DNA of 64,000 bases from Jiangella asiatica (GTDB lineage Bacteria > Actinomycetota > Actinomycetes > Jiangellales > Jiangellaceae): assembly GCF_004349065.1 (NCBI RefSeq), contig NZ_SMKZ01000010.1:86326-150325 (forward strand). Direction: 5' to 3'. The notes below the pieces were generated by a model. It was not told the DNA's origin, ran no database searches, and saw nothing but the letters and a program-made list of their open reading frames with translations. The position numbers and the translations under genes were made by a program. This document shows positions 8,376-15,785 of the stretch, in pieces. Position 1 is the stretch's first letter, and each line of letters starts with the position of its first letter.

Positions 8376-9227
8376 ATGGCGGATACCGACACCCGGCTCG
8401 GCGACTTCCTACGCGCCCGGCGCGAGCTGGCCCGGCCCGAGGACGTCGGCCTGCCCGCGGGCTGGGGCCGTCGGCGGGTGCCGGGCCTTCGCCGCGAAGA
8501 GGTCGCCATGCTGGCCGGCGTCAGCGCCGACTACTATGTCCGCCTCGAGCAGGGCCGCGACAAGCATCCCTCGGAGCAGGTGCTCGAGGCGCTGGCGCGG
8601 GTGTTCGGGCTCGACGACGACGCCGCGGCGCACCTGCGCGAGCTGGCCCGGCCGGCCCAGCCGCGCCGCCGGTCGCCCAGCCGCCCGGAGAAAGTCGGCA
8701 CCGGTACGCTGCGGCTGCTGGAGAGCTGGCCGAACACGCCGGCCATGGTGCTCGGCCGGTACCTCGACGTGCTGGCCGCGAACCCGCTGGCACTCACGGT
8801 GAACTCGTGCTCCGCGCCGGGTGTCAACCAGGTGCGGGCGGTGTTCCTCGACCCAGCCGCCCGCGACATCTACCCCGACTGGGACACCGTCGCGCAGGAG
8901 ACCGTCGCCAGCCTGCGGGCCGCCGCGGGCGCCGATCTGGACGAGCCGCGGCTCACCGAGCTGGTCGGCGAGCTGTCGCTCAAGAGCGACGACTTCCGCC
9001 GCCTCTGGGCCCGCCACGACGTTCGCCCCAAGACCGCCGGCGTCAAGAGGTTCGTGCACCCGATGGTCGGCGAGCTGACCCTCTCGTACGAGACGCTGGC
9101 CATCGCCAGCGCACCCGGGCAGCTGCTGGTGGTCTACCACGCCGAACCCGGCAGCCCGTCGGAGCGGGCGCTCGCTCTACTCGGCAGCGCCACCGCTTCT
9201 GCGGCGGAGCCCGCTCCACGAACCTGA
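8376..9227 (+). CDS. MmyB-like XRE-family transcriptional regulator
   Basis: A 283-residue regulator. Residues about 5-85 carry an XRE helix-turn-helix with the family signature RVPGLRREEVAMLAGVS then YYVRLEQGRDKHPSEQVLEALARV. Residues about 105-270 form the MmyB-like ligand-binding domain (PAMVLGRYLDVLAANPLA, PDWDTVAQETVASLR, HPMVGELTLSYETLAI). The domain is PAS-like and reported to bind fatty acids in relatives. It is divergent from the SDR gene, which is its most probable target. ATG 8376 is the only start giving the full N-terminal arm. Confidence 0.92.
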   Translation: MADTDTRLGDFLRARRELARPEDVGLPAGWGRRRVPGLRREEVAMLAGVSADYYVRLEQGRDKHPSEQVLEALARVFGLDDDAAAHLRELARPAQPRRRSPSRPEKVGTGTLRLLESWPNTPAMVLGRYLDVLAANPLALTVNSCSAPGVNQVRAVFLDPAARDIYPDWDTVAQETVASLRAAAGADLDEPRLTELVGELSLKSDDFRRLWARHDVRPKTAGVKRFVHPMVGELTLSYETLAIASAPGQLLVVYHAEPGSPSERALALLGSATASAAEPAPRT

Positions 9228-9241
9228 CCTGCGGCCGGGCG

Positions 9242-9270
9242 CTATAGCGGTTGCGGTTCCACTATAGTGG
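9242..9270. promoter_or_regulatory. CTATAG-containing symmetric operator candidate
   Basis: CTATAGCGG (9242-9250) and CCACTATAG (9259-9267) form an inverted repeat with one mismatch. CTATAGTGG (9262-9270) also repeats the first site in direct orientation. The element ends 4 bp before the GTG of the XRE-cupin gene, so binding there would block transcription or translation start. Autoregulation by that XRE protein is inferred from position. Confidence 0.55.
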
Positions 9271-9274
9271 AGGC

Positions 9275-9871
9275 GTGGCCCGCCCAGACGACGACCTGAC
9301 CCGCGCGCTTCGCGCCCAGCTGCGGGCGATCCGGCAGGCCCGCGGGCTCAGTCTCGACGCGCTCGCGGCGGCCAGCGGCGTCAGCCGGAGCATGATCTCC
9401 GACGTCGAGCGGGGTGCGAAGCTGCCCACCGTCCTGGTTCTCGCCCGGCTGGCGACGGCGCTGGGCGTCACTGTGTCACGGCTGCTCGGCGAGGACCGGC
9501 CCGGCGACGTCGTCGTGGTGCCGGCCGCGGTCCAGCCGGCCGTCACCGACCGCGCCGGCTGGCAGCGACGCATCCTCTCCCCCAGCCTGCCCGGGGTGGA
9601 GTTCGAGTTCATCCGGACGACGGTGCCCGCCCGCGTCGTCGTCGGCGAGTTCGCCGCACACGCACCCGGCTCGCGCGAGTACGTCGCCGTCGAGTCCGGC
9701 GAGCTCACCGTCACCCTCGACCGCGCGGAGCACCAGCTCGGCGCCGGTGACGCCATCTACTACGCCGGCGACCGCGTCCACGCCTTCGCCAACCCCGGCG
9801 GCGCCGAGTGCGTCTACTACACCGTCATGCACGTCGCCGGCCACCACGACGCCGTGAAGGAGACATCGTGA
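9275..9871 (+). CDS. XRE-family regulator with C-terminal cupin domain
   Basis: A 198-residue regulator. The helix-turn-helix spans residues about 8-65 (LRAIRQARGLSLDALAAASGVSRSMISDVERG), and the cupin sensor about 110-190 (HAPGSREYVAVESGELTVTL, GAGDAIYYAGDRVHAFANPG). Cupin-XRE proteins of this layout sense small amines, amino acids or polyamines and control the gene beside them. GTG 9275 directly follows a GGAGGC ribosome binding site. It overlaps the RidA gene by GTGA, so the two are translationally coupled. Confidence 0.9.
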   Translation: MARPDDDLTRALRAQLRAIRQARGLSLDALAAASGVSRSMISDVERGAKLPTVLVLARLATALGVTVSRLLGEDRPGDVVVVPAAVQPAVTDRAGWQRRILSPSLPGVEFEFIRTTVPARVVVGEFAAHAPGSREYVAVESGELTVTLDRAEHQLGAGDAIYYAGDRVHAFANPGGAECVYYTVMHVAGHHDAVKETS

Positions 9872-10251
9872 CCATCCAGCCGCTCGCCCCCGCAGTGCTG
9901 CCCGCGCCCATCGGCAACTACACGCACGGCACCCTGGTCACCGAGGCCAGCCGGACGGTGTTCGTCAGCGGCCAAGTGCCGTGGTCGCGCGAGGGCGAGC
10001 TGCCCGCGGACTTCGAGAGCCAGTGCCGACTCGTCTGGCGAAACGTGCTTGCCGTGCTGGACGAAGCCGGCATGGGCGTGCCGAACCTGGCGAAGGTGAC
10101 GACGTACCTCTCCGACCGCCGCCACCGCGAGGCCAACAGCCGCATCCGGCAGGAGGTGCTCGGCGACCACGCGCCGGCGCTCACGATCATCATCGCCGAC
10201 ATCTACGCCGAAGAGTGGCTACTGGAGATCGAGGCGGTCGCCGTCGGCTGA
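9868..10251 (+). CDS. RidA family (YjgF/YER057c/UK114) protein
   Basis: A 127-residue Rid protein. Family features are PIGNYTHGTLV, the FVSGQVPW strand, an NVLAVLDEAGMGVPNLAKVTTYL helix region and the C-terminal LLEIEAVAVG. Canonical RidA removes reactive enamine/imine intermediates made by PLP enzymes with Arg near residue 105. Here the corresponding segment reads HAPALTIIIADIYAEEWLLEIE and lacks the classic PAR(S/T) arginine, so it belongs to another Rid subgroup and may not be an imine deaminase. Coupled by GTGA to the XRE-cupin gene. Confidence 0.88.
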   Translation: MTIQPLAPAVLPAPIGNYTHGTLVTEASRTVFVSGQVPWSREGELPADFESQCRLVWRNVLAVLDEAGMGVPNLAKVTTYLSDRRHREANSRIRQEVLGDHAPALTIIIADIYAEEWLLEIEAVAVG

Positions 10252-10281
10252 CGCTGCGGCGTCGTGCGAGAAGATAGAAGC

Positions 10282-10710
10282 GTGAGTCCGCCGGCGGTCC
10301 CGCTCGCCCGGCACCTGCTTCGGGTGCGCGACCTCATCGACCGCGCGTTCGCCGAGCCGCTCGACGTCGCCGCGCTCGCTCGCAGCGCGTCGGTGTCGCC
10401 GGCGTATTTCAGCCGCAGTTTCAAGGCCGCGTTCGGGGAGACGCCGCACCAGTACCTGATGAGCCGGCGGATGGAGCGGGCCACCGCGATGTTGCGCGGC
10501 GGAGACCTCACCGTCACCGAGATCTGCCTCGCGGTCGGGTTCACCAGCCTCGGGTCGTTCAGCACGCAGTTCCGGCGTTTCGTCGGCGACAGCCCGAGCG
10601 GGTACCGCGCCCGGCACCGTCTCGACGCCCTGGCCGCGGTCCCGACCTGCTACGTCCGCATGTGGACGCGACCGCGGCCGTCGACGCCGTCGGCGCACCC
10701 ACGCGACTGA
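10282..10710 (+). CDS. AraC-family transcriptional regulator (DNA-binding domain only)
   Basis: A 142-residue protein made almost entirely of the AraC/XylS double helix-turn-helix. Helix 1 region: DVAALARSASVSPAYFSRSFKAAFGETP. Helix 2 region: TVTEICLAVGFTSLGSFSTQFRRFVGDSP. There is no sensor domain. An in-frame GTG at 10264 is an alternative start, but GTG 10282 gives a start nearer the first conserved helix. Small AraC proteins of this kind are very often followed by a VOC gene; here a hydrolase lies between. Confidence 0.9.
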   Translation: MSPPAVPLARHLLRVRDLIDRAFAEPLDVAALARSASVSPAYFSRSFKAAFGETPHQYLMSRRMERATAMLRGGDLTVTEICLAVGFTSLGSFSTQFRRFVGDSPSGYRARHRLDALAAVPTCYVRMWTRPRPSTPSAHPRD

Positions 10711-10726
10711 GCAGTTTTGGAGAAGC
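10709..10726 (+). promoter_or_regulatory. Candidate AraC binding element
   Basis: GAGCAGTTTTGGAGAAGC starts at the AraC stop codon and lies about 80 bp before the hydrolase start. From memory of similar AraC-VOC pairs, an AGCA...TTGGAGAAGC-like element recurs at this place. It is the best candidate site for the upstream regulator. No experimental support is visible from sequence. Confidence 0.35.
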
Positions 10727-10804
10727 CCAGCGTACCGCACCGTTCCTATCGTCGAGGACGAGCGGCCGCGGACCCGCCGCGGCCGGGACAGACAGGAGCA
10801 CCCC

Positions 10805-11587
10805 ATGGAGGGGATCACGTCCAAGGACGGCACCCCGATCGCGTTCGACCAGCTCGGCGAGGGTCCGCCGATCATCGTCGTCGCCGGCGCCTCCTGCGAC
10901 CGTGCCATCGACGCGCCGCTCGCCAAGGCGCTGGCGGAGCACTTCACCGTCCTCAACCACGACCGGCGCGGCCGCGGCGACAGCGGCGACACCGCGCCGT
11001 ACGCCGTCGCCCGCGAGGTCGAGGACCTGCACGCCCTCATCGAGGCCGCCGGCGGGACGGCCGCGCTGCTCGGCCTCTCCTCGGGCGCGGTGCTGGCCGC
11101 CGAGGCGGCCGCCTCCGGCCTGCCGGTCACCCGGCTGATCATGTGGGAGCCGCCGTTCAGCATCGACCCGGAGGGCGTCCAGCAGGCCGCCGCGTACACG
11201 GCCCGGCTCACCGAGCTGCTCGGCGCCGACCGGCTGGACGACGCACTCGCGCTGTTCATGCGCCAGGTCGGCCTCCCCGGCGAGGCGATCGCCGGCGCGC
11301 GGCAGTCGCCGTACTGGGCCGCCGGCCTCAGCCTGGCTCCGACGCTGGCCTACGACGCCGCGATCATGGGCGACAACACAGTCCCGGCCGAGCGGTTCGG
11401 CGTGATCACCGTGCCGACGTTGGTGCTGGCCGGGTCGGCGAGCCCGCCGTTCATGGTCGAGGCGGCCAGGCGGGCCGCTGCCGCCGTTCCCGGTGCCCGG
11501 TTCGACGTGCTGGACGGCCAGGACCACAATGTGGCTCCGGACGCCATCACGCCGGTCGTCGCGGAGTTCGCCGGCCGGCGCGCATGA
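10805..11587 (+). CDS. Alpha/beta-fold hydrolase
   Basis: A 260-residue alpha/beta hydrolase. The nucleophile elbow is GLSSG with Ser92. An oxyanion-type turn is VVAGASCD, and the catalytic His is in DGQDHNVAPDAI near residue 240. NHDRRGRGDSGD is the typical segment after strand 4. ATG 10805 follows GGAGCACC. Substrate unknown; many relatives hydrolyse esters or act in xenobiotic turnover. It is placed between an AraC regulator and a VOC gene, 28 bp before the latter, so the three probably form one transcription unit from the AraC-controlled promoter. Confidence 0.88.
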   Translation: MEGITSKDGTPIAFDQLGEGPPIIVVAGASCDRAIDAPLAKALAEHFTVLNHDRRGRGDSGDTAPYAVAREVEDLHALIEAAGGTAALLGLSSGAVLAAEAAASGLPVTRLIMWEPPFSIDPEGVQQAAAYTARLTELLGADRLDDALALFMRQVGLPGEAIAGARQSPYWAAGLSLAPTLAYDAAIMGDNTVPAERFGVITVPTLVLAGSASPPFMVEAARRAAAAVPGARFDVLDGQDHNVAPDAITPVVAEFAGRRA

Positions 11588-11615
11588 CGGGCCGGCCACG
11601 GCGAGGAGGTCTCCA

Positions 11616-12038
11616 ATGATCAGCGGTATCGCGCTGGTGTGCGTCAACGTCCTGGACATGGACGTCGCCCGCGCGTTCTACGTCGACGCCCTCGGCTTCG
11701 AGGTCGCCTACGACGTCATCCAGGACGGCTTCCACTGGTTCGTCGTCCACCCGCCCGAGAGCCCGGACGTGCCGCTGATGCTCGTCCTCCCGGGACCGCC
11801 GCTGCTCGACGGCGAGCTGGCCGAGCAGATCCGCACCCTGGTGGCGACGGGGTACCTCGGGCCGGGCGCGTTCCGGACCCAGGACTGCTGGGCCACGTAC
11901 CGTGAGCTGAAGGCCAAGGGCGTGGAGTTCATCGAGGAGCCGACGGAGCGGTTCTACGGCATCGACGCCGCCTTCCGCGACCCGTTCGGCAACCACTGGC
12001 GGCTCACCCAGCCCAAGCAGGTCATGCCGCCCGCCTAG
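11616..12038 (+). CDS. VOC family (glyoxalase/bleomycin-resistance-like) protein
   Basis: A 140-residue protein of two beta-alpha-beta-beta-beta modules: LVCVNVLDMDVARAFYVDALGFEVAYDV at the start and AAFRDPFGNHWRLTQP at the end. The final segment carries the usual FxDPxGN motif with an expected metal-ligand region. ATG 11616 follows GAGGAGG. The family includes dioxygenases, isomerases and drug-binding proteins. The AraC-VOC pairing is frequent in actinomycetes but its physiological role is generally unassigned. Confidence 0.88.
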   Translation: MISGIALVCVNVLDMDVARAFYVDALGFEVAYDVIQDGFHWFVVHPPESPDVPLMLVLPGPPLLDGELAEQIRTLVATGYLGPGAFRTQDCWATYRELKAKGVEFIEEPTERFYGIDAAFRDPFGNHWRLTQPKQVMPPA

Positions 12039-12039
12039 G

Positions 12040-12510
12040 GTGAGTAGAGTGACCGAGCTTCGTTCCCTGACCTTCCGCGAGGCAACTCGGGCCGACCTGC
12101 CGGCCATCGTCGCCATGCTCGCCGATGACGTCCTGGGCAAGTCCCGCGACGCCGGCACCGTCGACGAGAGGTACGAGCAAGCTTTCGCCAGCATCGACGC
12201 CGACCCACGCAACCACCTGATCGTCGGCGACGACGGCGGCCAGGTGATCGCCTGCATGCAGCTGACGTTCATCCCGGGCCTCGGCCGGCACGGCGCCGAG
12301 CGCTGCCTCGTCGAGGCCGTGCGGGTCCACTCGGACCGGCGCGGCACCGGCGTCGGCTGGCAGCTGATGGCCTGGGCCATCGAGCGGGCACGGGCGCGCG
12401 GGTGCGTGATGGTCCAGCTCACCAGCGCCAAGACCCGCGTCGACGCGCACCGCTTCTATCTCCGCCTCGGCTTCGTCGCCAGCCACGAAGGCATGAAGCT
12501 CGCCCTCTGA
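12040..12510 (+). CDS. GNAT family N-acetyltransferase
   Basis: A 156-residue acetyltransferase. Motif A, the acetyl-CoA pyrophosphate loop, is VHSDRRGTGVGWQLMAWAIERARARG (R/Q-x-x-G-x-G/A). The N-terminal FREATRADLPAIVAMLADD and C-terminal DAHRFYLRLGFVASHEGMK are typical. It starts 1 nt after the VOC stop codon (GTG 12040; GTG 12049 is possible), so it is probably the last gene of the AraC-hydrolase-VOC unit. Acceptor unknown. Confidence 0.9.
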   Translation: MSRVTELRSLTFREATRADLPAIVAMLADDVLGKSRDAGTVDERYEQAFASIDADPRNHLIVGDDGGQVIACMQLTFIPGLGRHGAERCLVEAVRVHSDRRGTGVGWQLMAWAIERARARGCVMVQLTSAKTRVDAHRFYLRLGFVASHEGMKLAL

Positions 12511-12578
12511 CGCTCGGTCGTGCCAGACCGTCCTGGTCCCGCGACGGCGTCGGCGCCGGGGTCAGCGGGGAGGAACCG

Positions 12579-12607
12579 TAGACACCTCCCCTCCTGATGT
12601 ATACACT
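12579..12607 (+). promoter_or_regulatory. Predicted promoter giving a leaderless AbiE transcript
   Basis: A -35-like TAGACA (12579-12584), a 17 bp spacer and a -10-like TACACT (12602-12607). Transcription would start within a base or two of GTG 12615. No ribosome binding site is present before 12597 or 12615. Leaderless starts are common in actinomycetes and fit this arrangement. Confidence 0.5.
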
Positions 12608-12614
12608 TCCTCTC

Positions 12615-13259
12615 GTGGCGCCTGAGGGGCTCTCAGCCAACGGGTCGACCGGAGCCTCGACCCGTACCGCCGAGCGCGCCCTGGACCTTCTCCGGCAGCT
12701 ACCCCCGACGTTCACGTACACCCAGGCCCGCCAGGCGGGCCTCAGCCATCGCGGGCTGTACGGCCTCCGCGGCGCCGGCATCGTCGAGCCGCTGGGCCGA
12801 GGGCTCTATCGTCGGGTCGACGCGGTACTCACCGACCCGACGCTCACCGAAGTTGCCGTCCGCGCGCCCCTGGCGACGTTGTGCCTGACCAGCGCTTTGG
12901 TCGAGCACGACCTGAGCGACGCCATCCCGACGGCGCCCCACCTGGCGCTGCCGCGGGGCAGCCGGTTCCCATCAACCACCGGGCCGGTGACATGGCACGC
13001 CTTCGCCGCCGAGACATTCGAGCTCGGCCGCATAAGGAGGCGAGTGGACAGTCAGCTGCAGCTCGGCCTATACAACGCGGAGAGAACTATCGTCGACACC
13101 TTCCGGTTGCGACACCTGACCGGCTCGGACGAGGCATACGAGGCACTACGCCGCTGGCTGAGCCGGCGTGGCTCACAACCCAGCACGCTGCTGACGATGG
13201 CCGGACACTTCCCCCGGACGCTCCCGAGCATCCGGCACGCACTGGAGGTTCTGCTGTGA
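12615..13259 (+). CDS. AbiEi-family antitoxin (type IV toxin-antitoxin)
   Basis: A 214-residue protein with an N-terminal winged helix (TRTAERALDLLRQLPPTFTYTQARQAGLSHRGLYGLRGAG) and an AbiEi-type middle domain (GLYRRVD, LTSALVEHDLSD, LALPRGSRFP, RTIVDTFRLRHLTG). AbiEi binds its own promoter and antagonises AbiEii. ATG 12597 is in frame, but a promoter-like sequence places the 5' end at GTG 12615, which is preferred. It overlaps the toxin gene by GTGA, the tight coupling usual for this pair. Confidence 0.85.
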   Translation: MAPEGLSANGSTGASTRTAERALDLLRQLPPTFTYTQARQAGLSHRGLYGLRGAGIVEPLGRGLYRRVDAVLTDPTLTEVAVRAPLATLCLTSALVEHDLSDAIPTAPHLALPRGSRFPSTTGPVTWHAFAAETFELGRIRRRVDSQLQLGLYNAERTIVDTFRLRHLTGSDEAYEALRRWLSRRGSQPSTLLTMAGHFPRTLPSIRHALEVLL

Positions 13260-14161
13260 CGACATCCCCCGGCCGCCGCCCCACGAGAGCCACGGCCGGG
13301 GGACGCGCCTACCTGGACCTGCGCCGCCACGCCCGCGCGACCGGTCGCGACACCGGCGAGGTGCTACAGCTCTACGTCCTCGAGGGGTTCCTCGACAGGC
13401 TGCGGACGTCGCCGCTCGCCGATCGCTTGATCCTCAAAGGCGGCGTGCTGCTGGCGGCCTTCGACACCCGGCGCCCCACCCGCGACATCGACGTCGCGGC
13501 CCTCGACCTCGACCGTGACGCCCAGAGCGTCCTCCATGCCCTCGGCCGAGTCGCCGCGGTCCATGTCGACGACGGTCTTGCCTTCGACCACGGCGCCGCT
13601 ACCGCCACGGCCATCCGCGACGACGAGCTGTACGGCGGCATCCGGGTCACGATGCCCTGCTCGCTCGATCGGGCCCGGATGCGCTTCCACGTGGACGTCA
13701 ATGTCGGCGACCCGATCTGGCCGGCACCGCGCCCGATCGAGCTGCCCCGGCTGCTCGGCGGATCGATACGCCTCCTGGGCTACCCGCTGAGCATGGTGTT
13801 CGCGGAGAAGCTCGTCACCGCCGCCGAACGAGGGGCTGCGAACACCCGCTGGCGCGACTTCGCCGATGTCTACCTGCTGTCGCGCCGCCACGACCAGGAC
13901 GGCACGGAGCTCGTCGTGGCGATCAGGCGAGTGGCCGAGCATCGCGGAACAGAGCTCCACAGAGCCACGGTCGACCTCGACGGCTTCGCCGACCTCGCCC
14001 AATCGAGGTGGCGGGCGTGGCGCAACCGCCTCGGCCTGGACGACCGCCTGCCCGAGAGCTTCGCCGAGGTACTCGGCGAGGTCGACGCTTTCGCGGCGGC
14101 GGCGCTCGACGGTTCCGCGGCGGGCCGGCACTGGTCCGGCGTCGCGCGCCACTGGACCTGA
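13256..14161 (+). CDS. AbiEii/AbiGii-family nucleotidyltransferase toxin
   Basis: A 301-residue toxin of the DNA polymerase beta-like nucleotidyltransferase fold. Visible motifs are LILKGGVLLAAF (the KGG helix), RPTRDIDVAAL (catalytic DxD) and the C-terminal FAEKLVTAAERG with NTRWRDFADVYLL (R/K-D motif). AbiEii relatives transfer nucleotides onto tRNA or other targets and arrest growth; the system can act in phage abortive infection. GTG 13256 overlaps the antitoxin stop. All catalytic motifs look intact. Confidence 0.88.
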   Translation: MTTSPGRRPTRATAGGRAYLDLRRHARATGRDTGEVLQLYVLEGFLDRLRTSPLADRLILKGGVLLAAFDTRRPTRDIDVAALDLDRDAQSVLHALGRVAAVHVDDGLAFDHGAATATAIRDDELYGGIRVTMPCSLDRARMRFHVDVNVGDPIWPAPRPIELPRLLGGSIRLLGYPLSMVFAEKLVTAAERGAANTRWRDFADVYLLSRRHDQDGTELVVAIRRVAEHRGTELHRATVDLDGFADLAQSRWRAWRNRLGLDDRLPESFAEVLGEVDAFAAAALDGSAAGRHWSGVARHWT

Positions 14162-14297
14162 CTTAGGTGATGGCGGGCGGGCGTTCATGGATGTTTCACC
14201 GGCCCGCTGGGGGATGTTCCCGCGCCGGATTCGGGTGGGTTCGAGGCTTCTGTTCCATCCCAGCCTTCATCCGCCACCCACCCCTCCGGAGGTCGAC

Positions 14298-15245
14298 ATG
14301 ATCCCCCGCACCACGGCCGCGACCGCTCTGGGGGTCGCTGCGACCGCCCTCGTGCTGAGTACGGTGTTGGTCTCGGCCCAGGCCGCTTCCGACGCCACCA
14401 TGACCGACGCCGCCACGCCCGCGACAAACCAGGTGATCCCCGGCGCTGAGTTCGCCCGGTACGACGCGTTCGACGCCAACCAGGGCGTCGCCGTCGACCG
14501 GCGGCACTTCTACGCGGTGAACAACCGGACCATCACCAAGCACGACCGCGTCAGCGGCGAGCCGCTGCTGCAGTTCGCCGGCGCGGAGGGCGGCCCGATC
14601 GAGCACCTGGACAGTGGCGTCGTCGTCAACGGGAGGCTGTACGCCGCGCACTCGAACTACTCGGAGTACCCGATGGAGAGCTCCATCGAGATCTTCGACA
14701 CCCGAACCATGGAGCACATCGGCACCCACAGCTTCGGCATCCACCGCGGCTCGCTGACCTGGCTGGACCGGCACGACGGCGCCTGGTGGGCGACGTTCGC
14801 CAACTACGACCGGCTGCGCGACGGCTCGGACGTGCCGTACGGCGAGACGTACAACACCCAGGTGGTGAAGCTGGACGACGACTTCCAGGTGGTGGAGTCG
14901 TGGACGATCCCGAAGCCGATCCTCGACCGGTTCGAGGACATGAGCAACTCCGGCGGCTCGTGGGGACCGGACGGCCGGCTCTGGCTGACCGGCCACGACC
15001 TGCCCGAGGCGTACGTCATGGACCTTCCGGCCGCAGGCAGCGAGCTGACCTGGGTCGCCACCGTCAGTCTGCCCGGCATCGAGGGGCAGGGCATCGCCTG
15101 GGACGACGCCGGGCGGAACTCCACGCTGTGGGGCATCAGCCGTCGCAACGCCGACGTCGTCAGCTTCGGCATCCCGGTCGGCGACATCGAGGAGCCGGCC
15201 GGCGAGCAGTGGCGGGTCAACGGCCCGGGCGAGTTCGACGAGTGA
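14298..15245 (+). CDS. Secreted protein of unknown function, possible beta-propeller
   Basis: A 315-residue exported protein. ATG 14298 follows CCGGAGG, and residues 1-32 are a Sec signal peptide (ATALGVAATALVLSTVLVSAQA). The mature chain contains repeated strand patterns such as QGVAVDRRHFYAVNNRTITKHD, NGRLYAAHSNYSE, SLTWLDRHDGAWWATF and GGSWGPDGRLWLTGHD, spaced as in a six-bladed propeller. No catalytic motif is recognised. It is not clearly linked to neighbours. Confidence 0.72.
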   Translation: MIPRTTAATALGVAATALVLSTVLVSAQAASDATMTDAATPATNQVIPGAEFARYDAFDANQGVAVDRRHFYAVNNRTITKHDRVSGEPLLQFAGAEGGPIEHLDSGVVVNGRLYAAHSNYSEYPMESSIEIFDTRTMEHIGTHSFGIHRGSLTWLDRHDGAWWATFANYDRLRDGSDVPYGETYNTQVVKLDDDFQVVESWTIPKPILDRFEDMSNSGGSWGPDGRLWLTGHDLPEAYVMDLPAAGSELTWVATVSLPGIEGQGIAWDDAGRNSTLWGISRRNADVVSFGIPVGDIEEPAGEQWRVNGPGEFDE

Positions 15246-15287
15246 TCACCGGGGGTCGCAGCTCAAGGCACTAGATTCGCCGCATCG

Positions 15288-15765
15288 TCATGGATCGCCG
15301 CCCCCGGCTGGATCGCCGGAGCGACTGTCCTCGTCACCGTGCCGACCGGGGTGTCGACGGTGCTGAGCGCTGGCCCGCGACGTCGTCATCGCGGCGGTGT
15401 TCGGTGCCGGCGGCGAGCTGGACGGCTACGTCGTCGCGCTCGGGCTGTTGGCGGGCGCCATGGCGAAGGCCGCGGTACCGGTGCTGTCCCGGCAGGCCAC
15501 CGGCGACGACGGCGCCCGGCGCAGCGACCCTGGTGATCCGCTGCTCGCGGGTGAGATCGTCGCGGTGCTGGCGCCCGGGTTCAGCCCGGCCGAGGCGGCG
15601 TCGGCCGAGCACCTCACCCGCGTCGTGCTGATCGCGGCGGCTGGTCGAGCTCGTCTTCCAGCGCGGCAACCTCGACGCCGACGACGCCGAGCTGACCGCG
15701 GCCGCGCTGCGCTGGTACGCCCACGGTGCTGGCGCTGGGCCGGCGCGAGGTGATGGTGCGGGCGA
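15288..15765 (+). pseudogene. Decayed MurJ/MviN-like lipid II flippase remnant
   Basis: Three fragments of a MurJ-like protein lie in shifting frames. GWIAGATVLVTVPTGVSTVLSA starts near 15305. After a 1-nt shift near 15370, LARDVVIAAVFGAGGELDGY and LAGAMAKAAVPVLSRQATG follow. After a second break near 15640, LVELVFQRGNLDADDAELTAAALRWYA follows. The order matches the start, first helices and the conserved 'FxRGxFD' loop of MurJ, but most transmembrane helices are missing, so it cannot encode a flippase. MurJ is essential, so a functional copy must exist elsewhere; this is probably a degenerate paralogue. Confidence 0.7.
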
Positions 15766-15785
15766 ACGGTGACGCAACCAGGCGT

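Noticed and set aside
15397..15753. A real 118-residue protein
   Set aside because: Its first two thirds match MurJ but the end is out of frame while the next MurJ segment continues in another frame, so it is treated as a pseudogene.
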